From UBA11579 sp039714215 (GTDB taxonomy: Bacteria; Chloroflexota; Anaerolineae; Anaerolineales; UBA11579), in assembly GCA_039714215.1 (NCBI GenBank), contig JBDLJU010000001.1, positions 8,076 to 72,075 on the forward strand: a stretch of DNA of 64,000 nt, given 5' to 3'. Position numbers and translations under genes: made by a program. Below the pieces are notes generated by a model. The model was not told the DNA's origin and made no database searches. It worked only from the letters and a program-made list of their open reading frames with translations. Positions 17,494 to 24,600 of the stretch are shown piece by piece (positions within the stretch are counted from its first letter, which is position 1; the number at the start of each line of letters is the position of its first letter).

Positions 17494-18141
17494 CTATGCG
17501 CCGCTGGTGCGAATATCCTTAATCTCCTTTGCATACGTTTTCATGATCTTTTCAACTTCGGTTTGTTTTACATCACCAACTTTTAACATCACTTCACGTG
17601 TTTCAGGTTCTTCACTCGCATAAGTGCCAATCGCAATCACGTTACCGCCCTGCTGAGCGATTGCCTGGGCCATTTTTGCAAGCTCTCCCGGTTGATCTTC
17701 CAATAAAAATGTAGCCCTGACTCCACTTTCACGAGCGCCAGTCAGTTCTATCAACAAACGGAACAAATCTGTTTCAGTGATAATCCCAGTTAATTCTTTC
17801 CCAGCCATCACCGGCACACCTCCGACCTTGCGATCAGCCATGATCTTTGCAGCTTCTTCGATTGGGGTTTCTTCAGTCACAGTGATAACGTCCTTAGTCA
17901 TCAGCTCTGCAACTGTAATCTTACTTAACAAATAGTTTAATTCCCAGATACTTAGACTTGTGGCCATTGAAGGAGTAGCGTTCAACAAATCCTTCTCTGA
18001 AACAATCCCCACCAATTTCCCAGCTTTAACTACTGGTGCTCGGCGGATACCCTTGGCTTTCATCAACTGCAGCACTTCTTGAATCGGCGTATCAGGGCTG
18101 ACATGGACAACAGGTTGAGTCATTCTTTCACCAACTAACAT
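17494..18141 (-). CDS. CBS-pair plus ACT domain protein (AcuB-like)
   Basis: A 215-residue cytoplasmic regulatory protein. Two CBS motifs fill residues 1 to about 135 (MTQPVVHVSPDTPIQEVLQL, then LMTKDVITVTEETPIEEAAK with GGVPVM and LTGIITETDL). An ACT-like domain follows (RATFLLEDQPGELAKMAQAI). This combination is typical of AcuB-like proteins; CBS pairs bind adenine nucleotides and ACT domains bind small ligands such as amino acids. It is the last gene of a four-gene run behind an ADP-forming acyl-CoA synthetase, a sensor kinase and a response regulator, 35 nt after the regulator. A role in tuning acetate or acyl-CoA metabolism is an inference from this context. Confidence 0.88.
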   Translation of the reverse strand: MLVGERMTQPVVHVSPDTPIQEVLQLMKAKGIRRAPVVKAGKLVGIVSEKDLLNATPSMATSLSIWELNYLLSKITVAELMTKDVITVTEETPIEEAAKIMADRKVGGVPVMAGKELTGIITETDLFRLLIELTGARESGVRATFLLEDQPGELAKMAQAIAQQGGNVIAIGTYASEEPETREVMLKVGDVKQTEVEKIMKTYAKEIKDIRTSGA

Positions 18142-18176
18142 TTAATTCTCCTTTTCTATAAATTGGTTAATTATTT

Positions 18177-18887
18177 TTAGCCTTCGCGCTTTTCAAAACA
18201 ATACCCAATCCCATGCTCAGTGTGCAAATATACCGGATTGGCGGGATCTTGCTCCAGTTTTTGTCGCAATCTTCCAACATATACTCTAAGGTACTCTGAT
18301 TCTTGACCATATTCTGGTCCCCAAATTTGTTTTAAGATCCGTTGGTGAGAGAGCACTTTTCCAGAATTTCTCATCAAGAGAACCAATAAATTAAATTCAG
18401 TCGGAGTTAGCACAACCCCCTCCCCCAAGACATCCACGCTGTGGCGACCTACATCCACAAAGATATTACCTTGCTCTATCTGTTCATCAGCAACCGGGAT
18501 TTCTTCCCAGTTCGCCCGGCGAAGGACAGCCTTGACCCTGGCAAGCAGCTCACCGACCCCAAATGGCTTTGTGAGGTAGTCATCGGCGCCTAGATTAAAT
18601 GCCTGGATTTTATCTCGTTCTTCACCAAGTGCGGAGAGCACGATGATCGGAACTGTTGAATTTTCCCGGATGCGCCTGATCGTCTCAAGCCCATCCATGA
18701 TCGGCATCATTACATCTAAAATCACCAGATTGATTAATTCCTTATCAAATTTTTCTAAGGCCACTATACCATTAGAAGCTGTAGTTACCAGGAAGCCGCG
18801 CACCTCCAGATTCTTCCTAATAAATTTTCTTAATGGTTCTTCATCATCGACAACTAAAATGCTGATTCTTTTCATCGTAAGTTTCAA
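18177..18887 (-). CDS. OmpR/KdpE-type response regulator
   Basis: A 236-residue two-component regulator. The receiver domain has the acidic pair Asp14-Asp15, phosphoacceptor Asp58 in LVILDVMMP and Lys107 in DDYLTKPFG. The C-terminal winged-helix DNA-binding domain carries LTPTEFNLLVLLMRNSGKVL and the YLRVYVGRLRQKLE signature. The start given is a TTG with AGGA upstream; an ATG at 18875 would remove four residues. The gene begins 19 nt after the sensor kinase gene and is its evident partner. The overall look is KdpE-like, but no kdp genes are nearby, so the regulon is unknown. Confidence 0.95.
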   Translation of the reverse strand: MKLTMKRISILVVDDEEPLRKFIRKNLEVRGFLVTTASNGIVALEKFDKELINLVILDVMMPIMDGLETIRRIRENSTVPIIVLSALGEERDKIQAFNLGADDYLTKPFGVGELLARVKAVLRRANWEEIPVADEQIEQGNIFVDVGRHSVDVLGEGVVLTPTEFNLLVLLMRNSGKVLSHQRILKQIWGPEYGQESEYLRVYVGRLRQKLEQDPANPVYLHTEHGIGYCFEKREG

Positions 18888-18906
18888 TTCTCTTTCCTAG
18901 TAGTAT

Positions 18907-21585
18907 TTAATCAACTGGCAGCGTAAAAGCCAGGCAAGCTCCGGTTTCCTGCTCATCAACCCAGATTTCTCCACCGTGCGCTTTGACAAACCCTCTGCAG
19001 ATTGCCAACCCCAATCCAACACCCGGTGTCTCGCGATTAAGCCCAGTCTCCAGCCGATAAAAGCTGTCGAAGACTGCAGTACGTTTATTTTTAGCAATTC
19101 CAGGACCAAAGTCTTTTACCCTGGTGATCAAATTGCCATCGCTCAATGAGACGGTGACCTGAATTGGCAGATCGCTTTGAGAATACTTGACCGCATTTTC
19201 GATCAAATTTCGAACGACAACTTCAACCCGATAGGGATCGATCAGCATCTTGGGGAGATCCACTGGAACGTCCAGTTTGATCCGTTCTCCTGGACTTGGG
19301 GAAGCCTGTTGAATTGCTCGTTCAACAATCTCGTTGTAGGAACAAAGGATTTTCTTGAGAGTGAGGCTGCCTGCTTCAATCCGGGAGATATCCAACAGAT
19401 TATTCACCAGGTCACTGAGCCTATCTGCCTCATTTGAGATAATTTCCAGGAACTCCCGCTGGGAGTCTGGCTCCCATTCGACATCCCTGGCGAGCAGCGT
19501 GGTGGCGTATCCCTTTATTGATGCTAAAGGAGTTTGCAGTTCGTGAGAAACCGTTGAGATTAATCCAGTTTTCATCCGATCCAGCTCATGCTCTTTGGTC
19601 ATATCTTGAAGGAACTGACCATGACCGATTGAGAAGCCTGTGCCATCTTTCACTGCAAATCCCTGCAGCCGATAAAACTTTTTCCCGGCAGAAGTTTCGA
19701 GATTAAAAGTAATTTCTTCCTCACCTTCACTGTTAAGTACACCCTGGAGTCTGGCCAGAGCTTCGGTTTTGTTTTCCGCGTCTTCGAAAATGGCTTTGAA
19801 CAATTCGTCAGCTGGCTTCCCCAATAATTCAGAATCTGGTAAATTTGCCAGTTCCCTCACCATGCGATTAATATACAAGATTTCTCCCGACAAATTCTCC
19901 AACACCAAGCCAACCTCGAGAGATTGGATCAACGCCTCCAGGCGGCTGGTCTGAATTTGCAGCTGGGAATCACTACGAGAAAACAATTCAGCGTTTTCAA
20001 TAGCCATCGCAGCCTGGTTCGCAAAACTGAGCAACAGATCGATATTATTATCGGTGAAGACATTCACTTCAGGGCTGTAGACCACTAAAGCTGCTGGTGG
20101 AGCATGGATCGTCTGCAGAGGAATTGCTGCGAATGCCTGGTAGCCTTCCTGTTCAGCGCGCTGGCGCATATATTGATACTCTGCATCAGCTTTGACATCC
20201 TGAATAATGATCGGCTGACCAATCCTGAGAGCTCTTACCGTGATCGATGTGCCTTCATCCGGCTGAAATACCAACTCCTCAGCATAGCGTGGAGACAAAC
20301 CACGGCTTGCCCTCGAAATAAAAGCCCCGCCGCTTTCGTCCTGTGCCACAATTGTGGATTTTTTAATACCCAGTAAGCTTTCCACCTGCTCCAAGATCGT
20401 CGTGAGTACAATTTCAGGATCCAACGAGGAAACCACAACCTGGCTGGTTTCCAGCAAGGTGCCTAATTCATCGATCCTTGCTTGCAAAGACTCCTCCATC
20501 CATGAGAAGCTGCGGATCAGGTTCCCAATTTGGTCTTCCCGGCGACTGATCTCTAAGAATCTTTCCTTGCGGTCCAGGCCCCCGGATGGATCAGATCCAA
20601 CCTGAACGCTGTACGCAGCAAGCTTTTCTAACGGTTGGAGCACATTGAAATACAGGGCGCCCCAGAAGAATATTCCAATACCCGAGATGACCAGGATAAC
20701 CAAATTGACCCCACGATGAAGCAGTTCTGGTGTGTGAAATGATACCGAGGTTGGCTGGCTGACAATCACCCCCCATCCAGCACTGGGAATTGGGACATAA
20801 CTGTACAGCCTCTCAACACCGTCTTGGGCATGGTCAATCCGGCTTCCCTCACCGCCTGCCAGTAGATCCCCAATAATTTCTGGCAATCTTTCAGTCAGGT
20901 TCTGAAGTAATTCTTCAGGTTTGGGGGAAGCAACCGTATCACCAATTGAATCCACAATTACCAATTCGAATTGATCACTTTCAGGATATCCCTGGGTGAT
21001 CCTACTCAATGTTGAACTGAAAGATTGGAGCTTAATATTCGCGGCAACCACACCCCGAAATTCTTCACCCTCCCAAATAGGCATCACCGCTGTGGTGACT
21101 GGCTCGAGTGTGGTTGGAGAGATTCTTCCCAATGCAATTAAAGGCGATTCAGTCTCCATCGCACGTTTAAAGTAAGAACGAAAAGAAAAATTTGACCCAA
21201 CGGAACTTATCGGTCCAACAGGGTAATGAACGATCATGATGCCATCAGGAGACAAACGATAGATGAGGGATACATCTGGCCTGGCACTCATCACGTTTTC
21301 AAAAATCTCTAACATGCCCTGGTTGTCACCCGCAATGACTGCATCGTACTTTGCCACCTCTAAAATACTCAGGAGTGAATATTCAAGCGCGGTGTCTGTT
21401 TCCTCAGCGATCACCCGCGCGAGGGTCAAATCCCCCGCAATGATATCCTGCCGCAGACGGTCACTGGCAAACTGGTCAAAAGCCAATGCCATGATTACGA
21501 TAGGTACGACAAATAATGAGTATAAAACCAGCAGCTGAATACCTAGATCATTGCGCAGCCTGGAGAGGAAACCTCGAATCATCAT
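18907..21585 (-). CDS. Cache-HAMP-GAF-PAS sensor histidine kinase
   Basis: Membrane sensor kinase of 892 residues. Order of parts: N-terminal TM (about 16-36), an extracytoplasmic double-Cache-like domain (about 40-285, with FSFRSYFKRAMETESPLI and VPIPSAGWGVIVSQP), second TM (about 292-313), HAMP (about 314-370), GAF (about 380-535), PAS (about 548-665), HisKA with phosphoacceptor His681 in STVSHELQTPLASIKGY, and a HATPase domain (RNLIENAVKYS, VKDFGPGI, GVGLGLAICRG). Cache domains of this layout commonly bind small organic ligands such as carboxylic or amino acids. It lies 9 nt behind an ADP-forming acyl-CoA synthetase gene and 19 nt ahead of its regulator, so an organic-acid ligand is a reasonable but untested guess. 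Confidence 0.94.
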   Translation of the reverse strand: MMIRGFLSRLRNDLGIQLLVLYSLFVVPIVIMALAFDQFASDRLRQDIIAGDLTLARVIAEETDTALEYSLLSILEVAKYDAVIAGDNQGMLEIFENVMSARPDVSLIYRLSPDGIMIVHYPVGPISSVGSNFSFRSYFKRAMETESPLIALGRISPTTLEPVTTAVMPIWEGEEFRGVVAANIKLQSFSSTLSRITQGYPESDQFELVIVDSIGDTVASPKPEELLQNLTERLPEIIGDLLAGGEGSRIDHAQDGVERLYSYVPIPSAGWGVIVSQPTSVSFHTPELLHRGVNLVILVISGIGIFFWGALYFNVLQPLEKLAAYSVQVGSDPSGGLDRKERFLEISRREDQIGNLIRSFSWMEESLQARIDELGTLLETSQVVVSSLDPEIVLTTILEQVESLLGIKKSTIVAQDESGGAFISRASRGLSPRYAEELVFQPDEGTSITVRALRIGQPIIIQDVKADAEYQYMRQRAEQEGYQAFAAIPLQTIHAPPAALVVYSPEVNVFTDNNIDLLLSFANQAAMAIENAELFSRSDSQLQIQTSRLEALIQSLEVGLVLENLSGEILYINRMVRELANLPDSELLGKPADELFKAIFEDAENKTEALARLQGVLNSEGEEEITFNLETSAGKKFYRLQGFAVKDGTGFSIGHGQFLQDMTKEHELDRMKTGLISTVSHELQTPLASIKGYATTLLARDVEWEPDSQREFLEIISNEADRLSDLVNNLLDISRIEAGSLTLKKILCSYNEIVERAIQQASPSPGERIKLDVPVDLPKMLIDPYRVEVVVRNLIENAVKYSQSDLPIQVTVSLSDGNLITRVKDFGPGIAKNKRTAVFDSFYRLETGLNRETPGVGLGLAICRGFVKAHGGEIWVDEQETGACLAFTLPVD

Positions 21586-21594
21586 TTAATAAAC

Positions 21595-23715
21595 TTAATC
21601 GCCCTCCTTCGAAGAAAGGAACATCCGCATATCAACAGCAACTGCGCCGCATCCCTCTTCGAATACATACAGTGGATTAATTTCTACTTCATCAATTTGC
21701 TGATGATCGACAATCAGCTGTCCGATCCTGACCAGCACATCCTTGACAGCTTGAACATCTGCAGCCGCATATTGTCTGAATCCTTGCAGCTTCTTCCCAG
21801 CCCAAGAATTATTGATCAAATAATCAAGGTCCTCGGAGGTTAGCGGAGCCAATGCAAAATTAATATCCTTGATCCCTTCCACCTCAACTCCACCGCTGCC
21901 GAACATTACCAGCGGTCCAAAGATTGGATCTCGCACCGCTCCGACAATCACTTCATGGCCCCCAGAAACCATTTTTTGAACATAAGCACCTCGAATGTCA
22001 ACTTCAGGCTTAAGAGCCTTTACTGCCGCTGTGAGATGGCTGTAGGCATCTTCTACCTCCTGCCCATCCTGTAAATTTAGGACAATTCCTCCAAGATCAG
22101 ATTTGTGGGAGATACCTTCGGCTGCGATTTTTAACACCACCGGTAATCCAATTTCCTCGGAGATTTTAACGGCTGAGTTCGCGTTTCCTGCCAGGTGAAG
22201 TTTGCCTACAGGAATACCATAGAGATCCAGTATATTTTCAGTTTCCTCGGCTGGCACTAACCTATCAATATTTTTACTCAGGATAGCAAGGATTGGCTCA
22301 ACGGGACTTTGATCAATTTCTAAATTAATCCTTTGATGATTGCCATTAGCCGTTACAACTTGGGTTCGCTTCCAAAGAGCACCAATTGCAGAAGCGGCTT
22401 TCTCCGGAAAATTATATTCTGGGACCTTATTTACCCGCAGCATCGCCACTCCTGCTGCCACCTGCTCACTACCCATTAGCGAATACACCACGGGCTTCTG
22501 ATTTTTTACTTTTATTACTGGCAGACAGGCGGAAACCATATCCTCAACAGGATACATTGGCGGCGGCGGAGCAATTACCATCACAGCATCCACTTCTGGA
22601 GAATCCAGCAGAATTTTTAAGCATTCCGAATAAAGCTCTGCAGATGCGGAAGCGAGGATATCAATCGGGTTTTCAATGCTTGCGGCATCAGGGAGCAAAG
22701 CCGATAGTTTTTCTTTATCGGTCACGGTCAAATCAGCCATGGTTAATCCATGGACAGAGAGTGCATCTGTGGCAGCGACACCCGGTCCACCAGCATTGGT
22801 CAAAACTGCCACGCGGTTACCTGCAGGAAGCGGGGCCCAGGCAAGCGATTCTGCCCAATTAAACATTTCTTCCGTGTTTTCTGCACGGATCACACCGGCT
22901 CGCCGGAAAGCAGCATCGAATGCGTGGTCTGCTCCTGCCAACGCGCCCGTATGTGAGGAAGCTGCCTGCTTGCCTTTTTCTGTACGGCCAACCTTAAGCG
23001 CAATCACTGGTTTTTTAGCTGAAGCCTGCGTCGCTTGAGCAACAAACTTGTCTCCATCTTTTACGCTTTCAAGATAAAGGGTGATTACAGCGGTGTGTTC
23101 ATCTTCCGCTAAAGATCCAATCACATCGGACTCATTAACTACGATTTGATTGCCAAGACTGATAATCGTTGAAAAACTAAAACCTGCCCTTCTCACCCAG
23201 TCAATAACACCAGCACCAAGGGCACCTGAGTGGGTAATAAATCCAATATCACCAGGTTCAGGCATTGGTGGCTGAATAAAGGTAGTATCAATTGGGAAAT
23301 GGGTGTCGATCACCCCGATGCAGTTAGGTCCAAGTATATTAAGTCCCCTGTCCTCGGCTAGTTTAATACAATCAACTTCGTAAGCGCGACCAGCAATACC
23401 AATTTCAGAAAAACCTCCAGAAATTATGATGAAATTATTAATCCCATTATGACTACACGCATTAATTGATTCCGCCACGATTGGTGCAGGAATGACCACA
23501 ACCGCAAGGTCAATATCTACAGGTAAGTGTGCAATTGAAGTATGCATTTGCTTTCCAAATAAATCCCCGCCCTTTGGATTGACAAAATACAAATCTCCCG
23601 AAAAACCGCTGGCAATCAAATTTCGGGAAACACCATAACCTAACTTGGCCTGGTTAGATGTCGCTCCTATTACGGCGACACTCTTAGGGTTCAACAGATT
23701 TTTTAGATTTGGCAT
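21595..23715 (-). CDS. ADP-forming acetyl-CoA (acyl-CoA) synthetase, fused alpha-beta
   Basis: Converts acyl-CoA, ADP and phosphate into acid, CoA and ATP, an energy-conserving step in fermenting bacteria and archaea. The start is set at 23715 (MPNLKNLLNPKSVAVIGATS), 706 residues, with AGGA upstream. Longer frames would run through the terminator of the neighbouring tRNA. The alpha part has the CoA-binding domain (AVIGATSNQAKLGYGV), THSGALGAGVIDW and the phosphohistidine motif SSHTGALAG. The beta part is an ATP-grasp domain (GLPVVLKIAAEGISHKSDLGG, EVIVGAVRDPIFGPLVMFG, EINPLYV). It leads the four-gene run with the sensor kinase, regulator and CBS-ACT protein. Substrate range (acetate, branched or aryl acids) cannot be read from the sequence. 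Confidence 0.93.
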   Translation of the reverse strand: MPNLKNLLNPKSVAVIGATSNQAKLGYGVSRNLIASGFSGDLYFVNPKGGDLFGKQMHTSIAHLPVDIDLAVVVIPAPIVAESINACSHNGINNFIIISGGFSEIGIAGRAYEVDCIKLAEDRGLNILGPNCIGVIDTHFPIDTTFIQPPMPEPGDIGFITHSGALGAGVIDWVRRAGFSFSTIISLGNQIVVNESDVIGSLAEDEHTAVITLYLESVKDGDKFVAQATQASAKKPVIALKVGRTEKGKQAASSHTGALAGADHAFDAAFRRAGVIRAENTEEMFNWAESLAWAPLPAGNRVAVLTNAGGPGVAATDALSVHGLTMADLTVTDKEKLSALLPDAASIENPIDILASASAELYSECLKILLDSPEVDAVMVIAPPPPMYPVEDMVSACLPVIKVKNQKPVVYSLMGSEQVAAGVAMLRVNKVPEYNFPEKAASAIGALWKRTQVVTANGNHQRINLEIDQSPVEPILAILSKNIDRLVPAEETENILDLYGIPVGKLHLAGNANSAVKISEEIGLPVVLKIAAEGISHKSDLGGIVLNLQDGQEVEDAYSHLTAAVKALKPEVDIRGAYVQKMVSGGHEVIVGAVRDPIFGPLVMFGSGGVEVEGIKDINFALAPLTSEDLDYLINNSWAGKKLQGFRQYAAADVQAVKDVLVRIGQLIVDHQQIDEVEINPLYVFEEGCGAVAVDMRMFLSSKEGD

Positions 23716-23770
23716 GCAGAATTCCTGGAGTATGAGAATACTAAGATTATAAACCACAATCCAAGAATAG

Positions 23771-23800
23771 AAAAAAGGGTTGCTCTTAAACAACCCTTTT
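23771..23800 (-). terminator. Intrinsic terminator after tRNA-Met
   Basis: Read on the minus strand, AAAAGGGTTG (23791-23800) and CAACCCTTTT (23773-23782 region) form a 10-bp stem with an 8-nt loop, followed by further T. It starts 4 nt after the tRNA 3' end and separates the tRNA from the acyl-CoA synthetase gene. Confidence 0.85.
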
Positions 23801-23803
23801 GTG

Positions 23804-23876
23804 TGGCGAGGGACGGACTTGAACCGTCAACCCATGGCTTATGAGTCCATTGCTCTGCCGATTGAGCTACCTCGCC
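23804..23876 (-). tRNA. tRNA-Met (CAT anticodon)
   Basis: Complete cloverleaf on the minus strand. Acceptor GGCGAGG/CCTCGCC, D arm GCTC-AATCGGCA-GAGC, anticodon loop CTCATAA, T arm GACGG-TTCAAGT-CCGTC, discriminator A, no encoded CCA. The anticodon is CAT, so elongator Met is most likely; a lysidine-modified tRNA-Ile2 cannot be excluded by eye. It does not have the features of initiator tRNA (no GGG/CCC anticodon-stem pairs). The innermost anticodon-stem pair reads A31-G39, a mismatch. Confidence 0.88.
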
Positions 23877-23948
23877 TAGTTAAGCGGAGAAAGTTTACTA
23901 TGAGCACACCGATTTGTCAACTTTTATCGAATAATCTCCCGTATTTTT

Positions 23949-24329
23949 TTACTCATTGAAGGTCAACCACATGATCCAGGCATCCCAATTGCTGGTGAAT
24001 TCTTGTGGTTCAGCTTCCTGGAATTTCTCTTCAGGTATATAGCCGCCATCCGGGATGGGCACGATGACAATATCATCCTCCATCCCCATCCAATTCTGCT
24101 CGCGCGCCCACTCTGCAATCGCCTCATCAGATTCGGCATATTCAATTGACTGCATCAATGAATATTCTTGGGCTTGTAGATCCGCCAGTCTCCCCTCTTC
24201 AACCTCCATTTGGCCGCGCAGTTCCATCAAGTGGATCATCCGGGAATTAAAATCAACCACCAGCAGCAGTAAAAGAACTACCCCTAAAGCAGTTGCTATT
24301 CTTCGTGCCCAAGCCCGGAATATCTTCAT
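23949..24329 (-). CDS. DivIC/FtsL-like septum formation initiator
   Basis: Small bitopic cell-division protein. From the ATG at 24329 it is 126 residues: a short basic cytoplasmic end (MKIFRAWARR), one TM (about 12-27, ALGVVLLLLLVVDF), then a periplasmic coiled coil (MELRGQMEVEEGRLADLQAQ...) and the short conserved tail AEWAREQNWMGMEDD typical of DivIC. The extra C-terminus is acidic and Trp-rich. An upstream TTG at 24365 is in frame but overlaps the -35 element; a TATAAT box ends 6 nt before the chosen ATG and no SD is present, so this gene appears leaderless. It sits alone between two tRNA genes. Confidence 0.82.
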   Translation of the reverse strand: MKIFRAWARRIATALGVVLLLLLVVDFNSRMIHLMELRGQMEVEEGRLADLQAQEYSLMQSIEYAESDEAIAEWAREQNWMGMEDDIVIVPIPDGGYIPEEKFQEAEPQEFTSNWDAWIMWLTFNE

Positions 24330-24335
24330 AATCTG

Positions 24336-24365
24336 ATTATACTTCACTCTCAATTTATTGCGCAA
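24336..24365 (-). promoter_or_regulatory. Promoter of the DivIC-like gene, leaderless geometry
   Basis: Minus strand TTGCGC (24360-24365), 18-nt spacer and a perfect TATAAT (24336-24341). The box is separated from the ATG at 24329 by six bases (CAGATT), so transcription should begin at or beside the start codon. Confidence 0.65.
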
Positions 24366-24429
24366 GTAAAAATAGAATCTGCAAGAAACATTCCAATCAA
24401 CGATTTTACGAGATACCCCAAATTAAACA

Positions 24430-24456
24430 AAAACAACTCAACAGATGAGTTGTTTT
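24430..24456 (-). terminator. Intrinsic terminator after tRNA-Leu
   Basis: Perfect 11-bp inverted repeat (24430-24440 with 24446-24456) around a 5-nt loop. On the minus strand it reads AAAACAACTCA ... TGAGTTGTTTT followed by T-rich sequence, one base after the tRNA 3' end. Confidence 0.85.
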
Positions 24457-24457
24457 A

Positions 24458-24541
24458 TGCCGAAGGTGGGAGTCGAACCCACATGGGCCGAAGCCCACTA
24501 CGCCCTGAACGTAGCGCGTCTGCCTGTTCCGCCACTTCGGC
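24458..24541 (-). tRNA. tRNA-Leu (CAG anticodon)
   Basis: Class II tRNA with a long variable arm, 84 nt. Acceptor GCCGAAG/CTTCGGC, anticodon stem CTACG/CGTAG with loop TTCAGGG (anticodon CAG), variable hairpin TGGGCTTCGGCCCA, T arm GTGGG-TTCGACT-CCCAC, discriminator A, CCA not encoded. Confidence 0.95.
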
Positions 24542-24600
24542 TCTGCGGTATTTTACTTTGTTTTAGTTATTTGTCAACTAATTGCCTGATCTTAACAAAT

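Noticed and set aside
23716..23793. Longer N-terminus for the acyl-CoA synthetase
   Set aside because: It would run through the tRNA-Met terminator and add 26 residues before the conserved CoA-binding start; the ATG at 23715 has a suitable SD.
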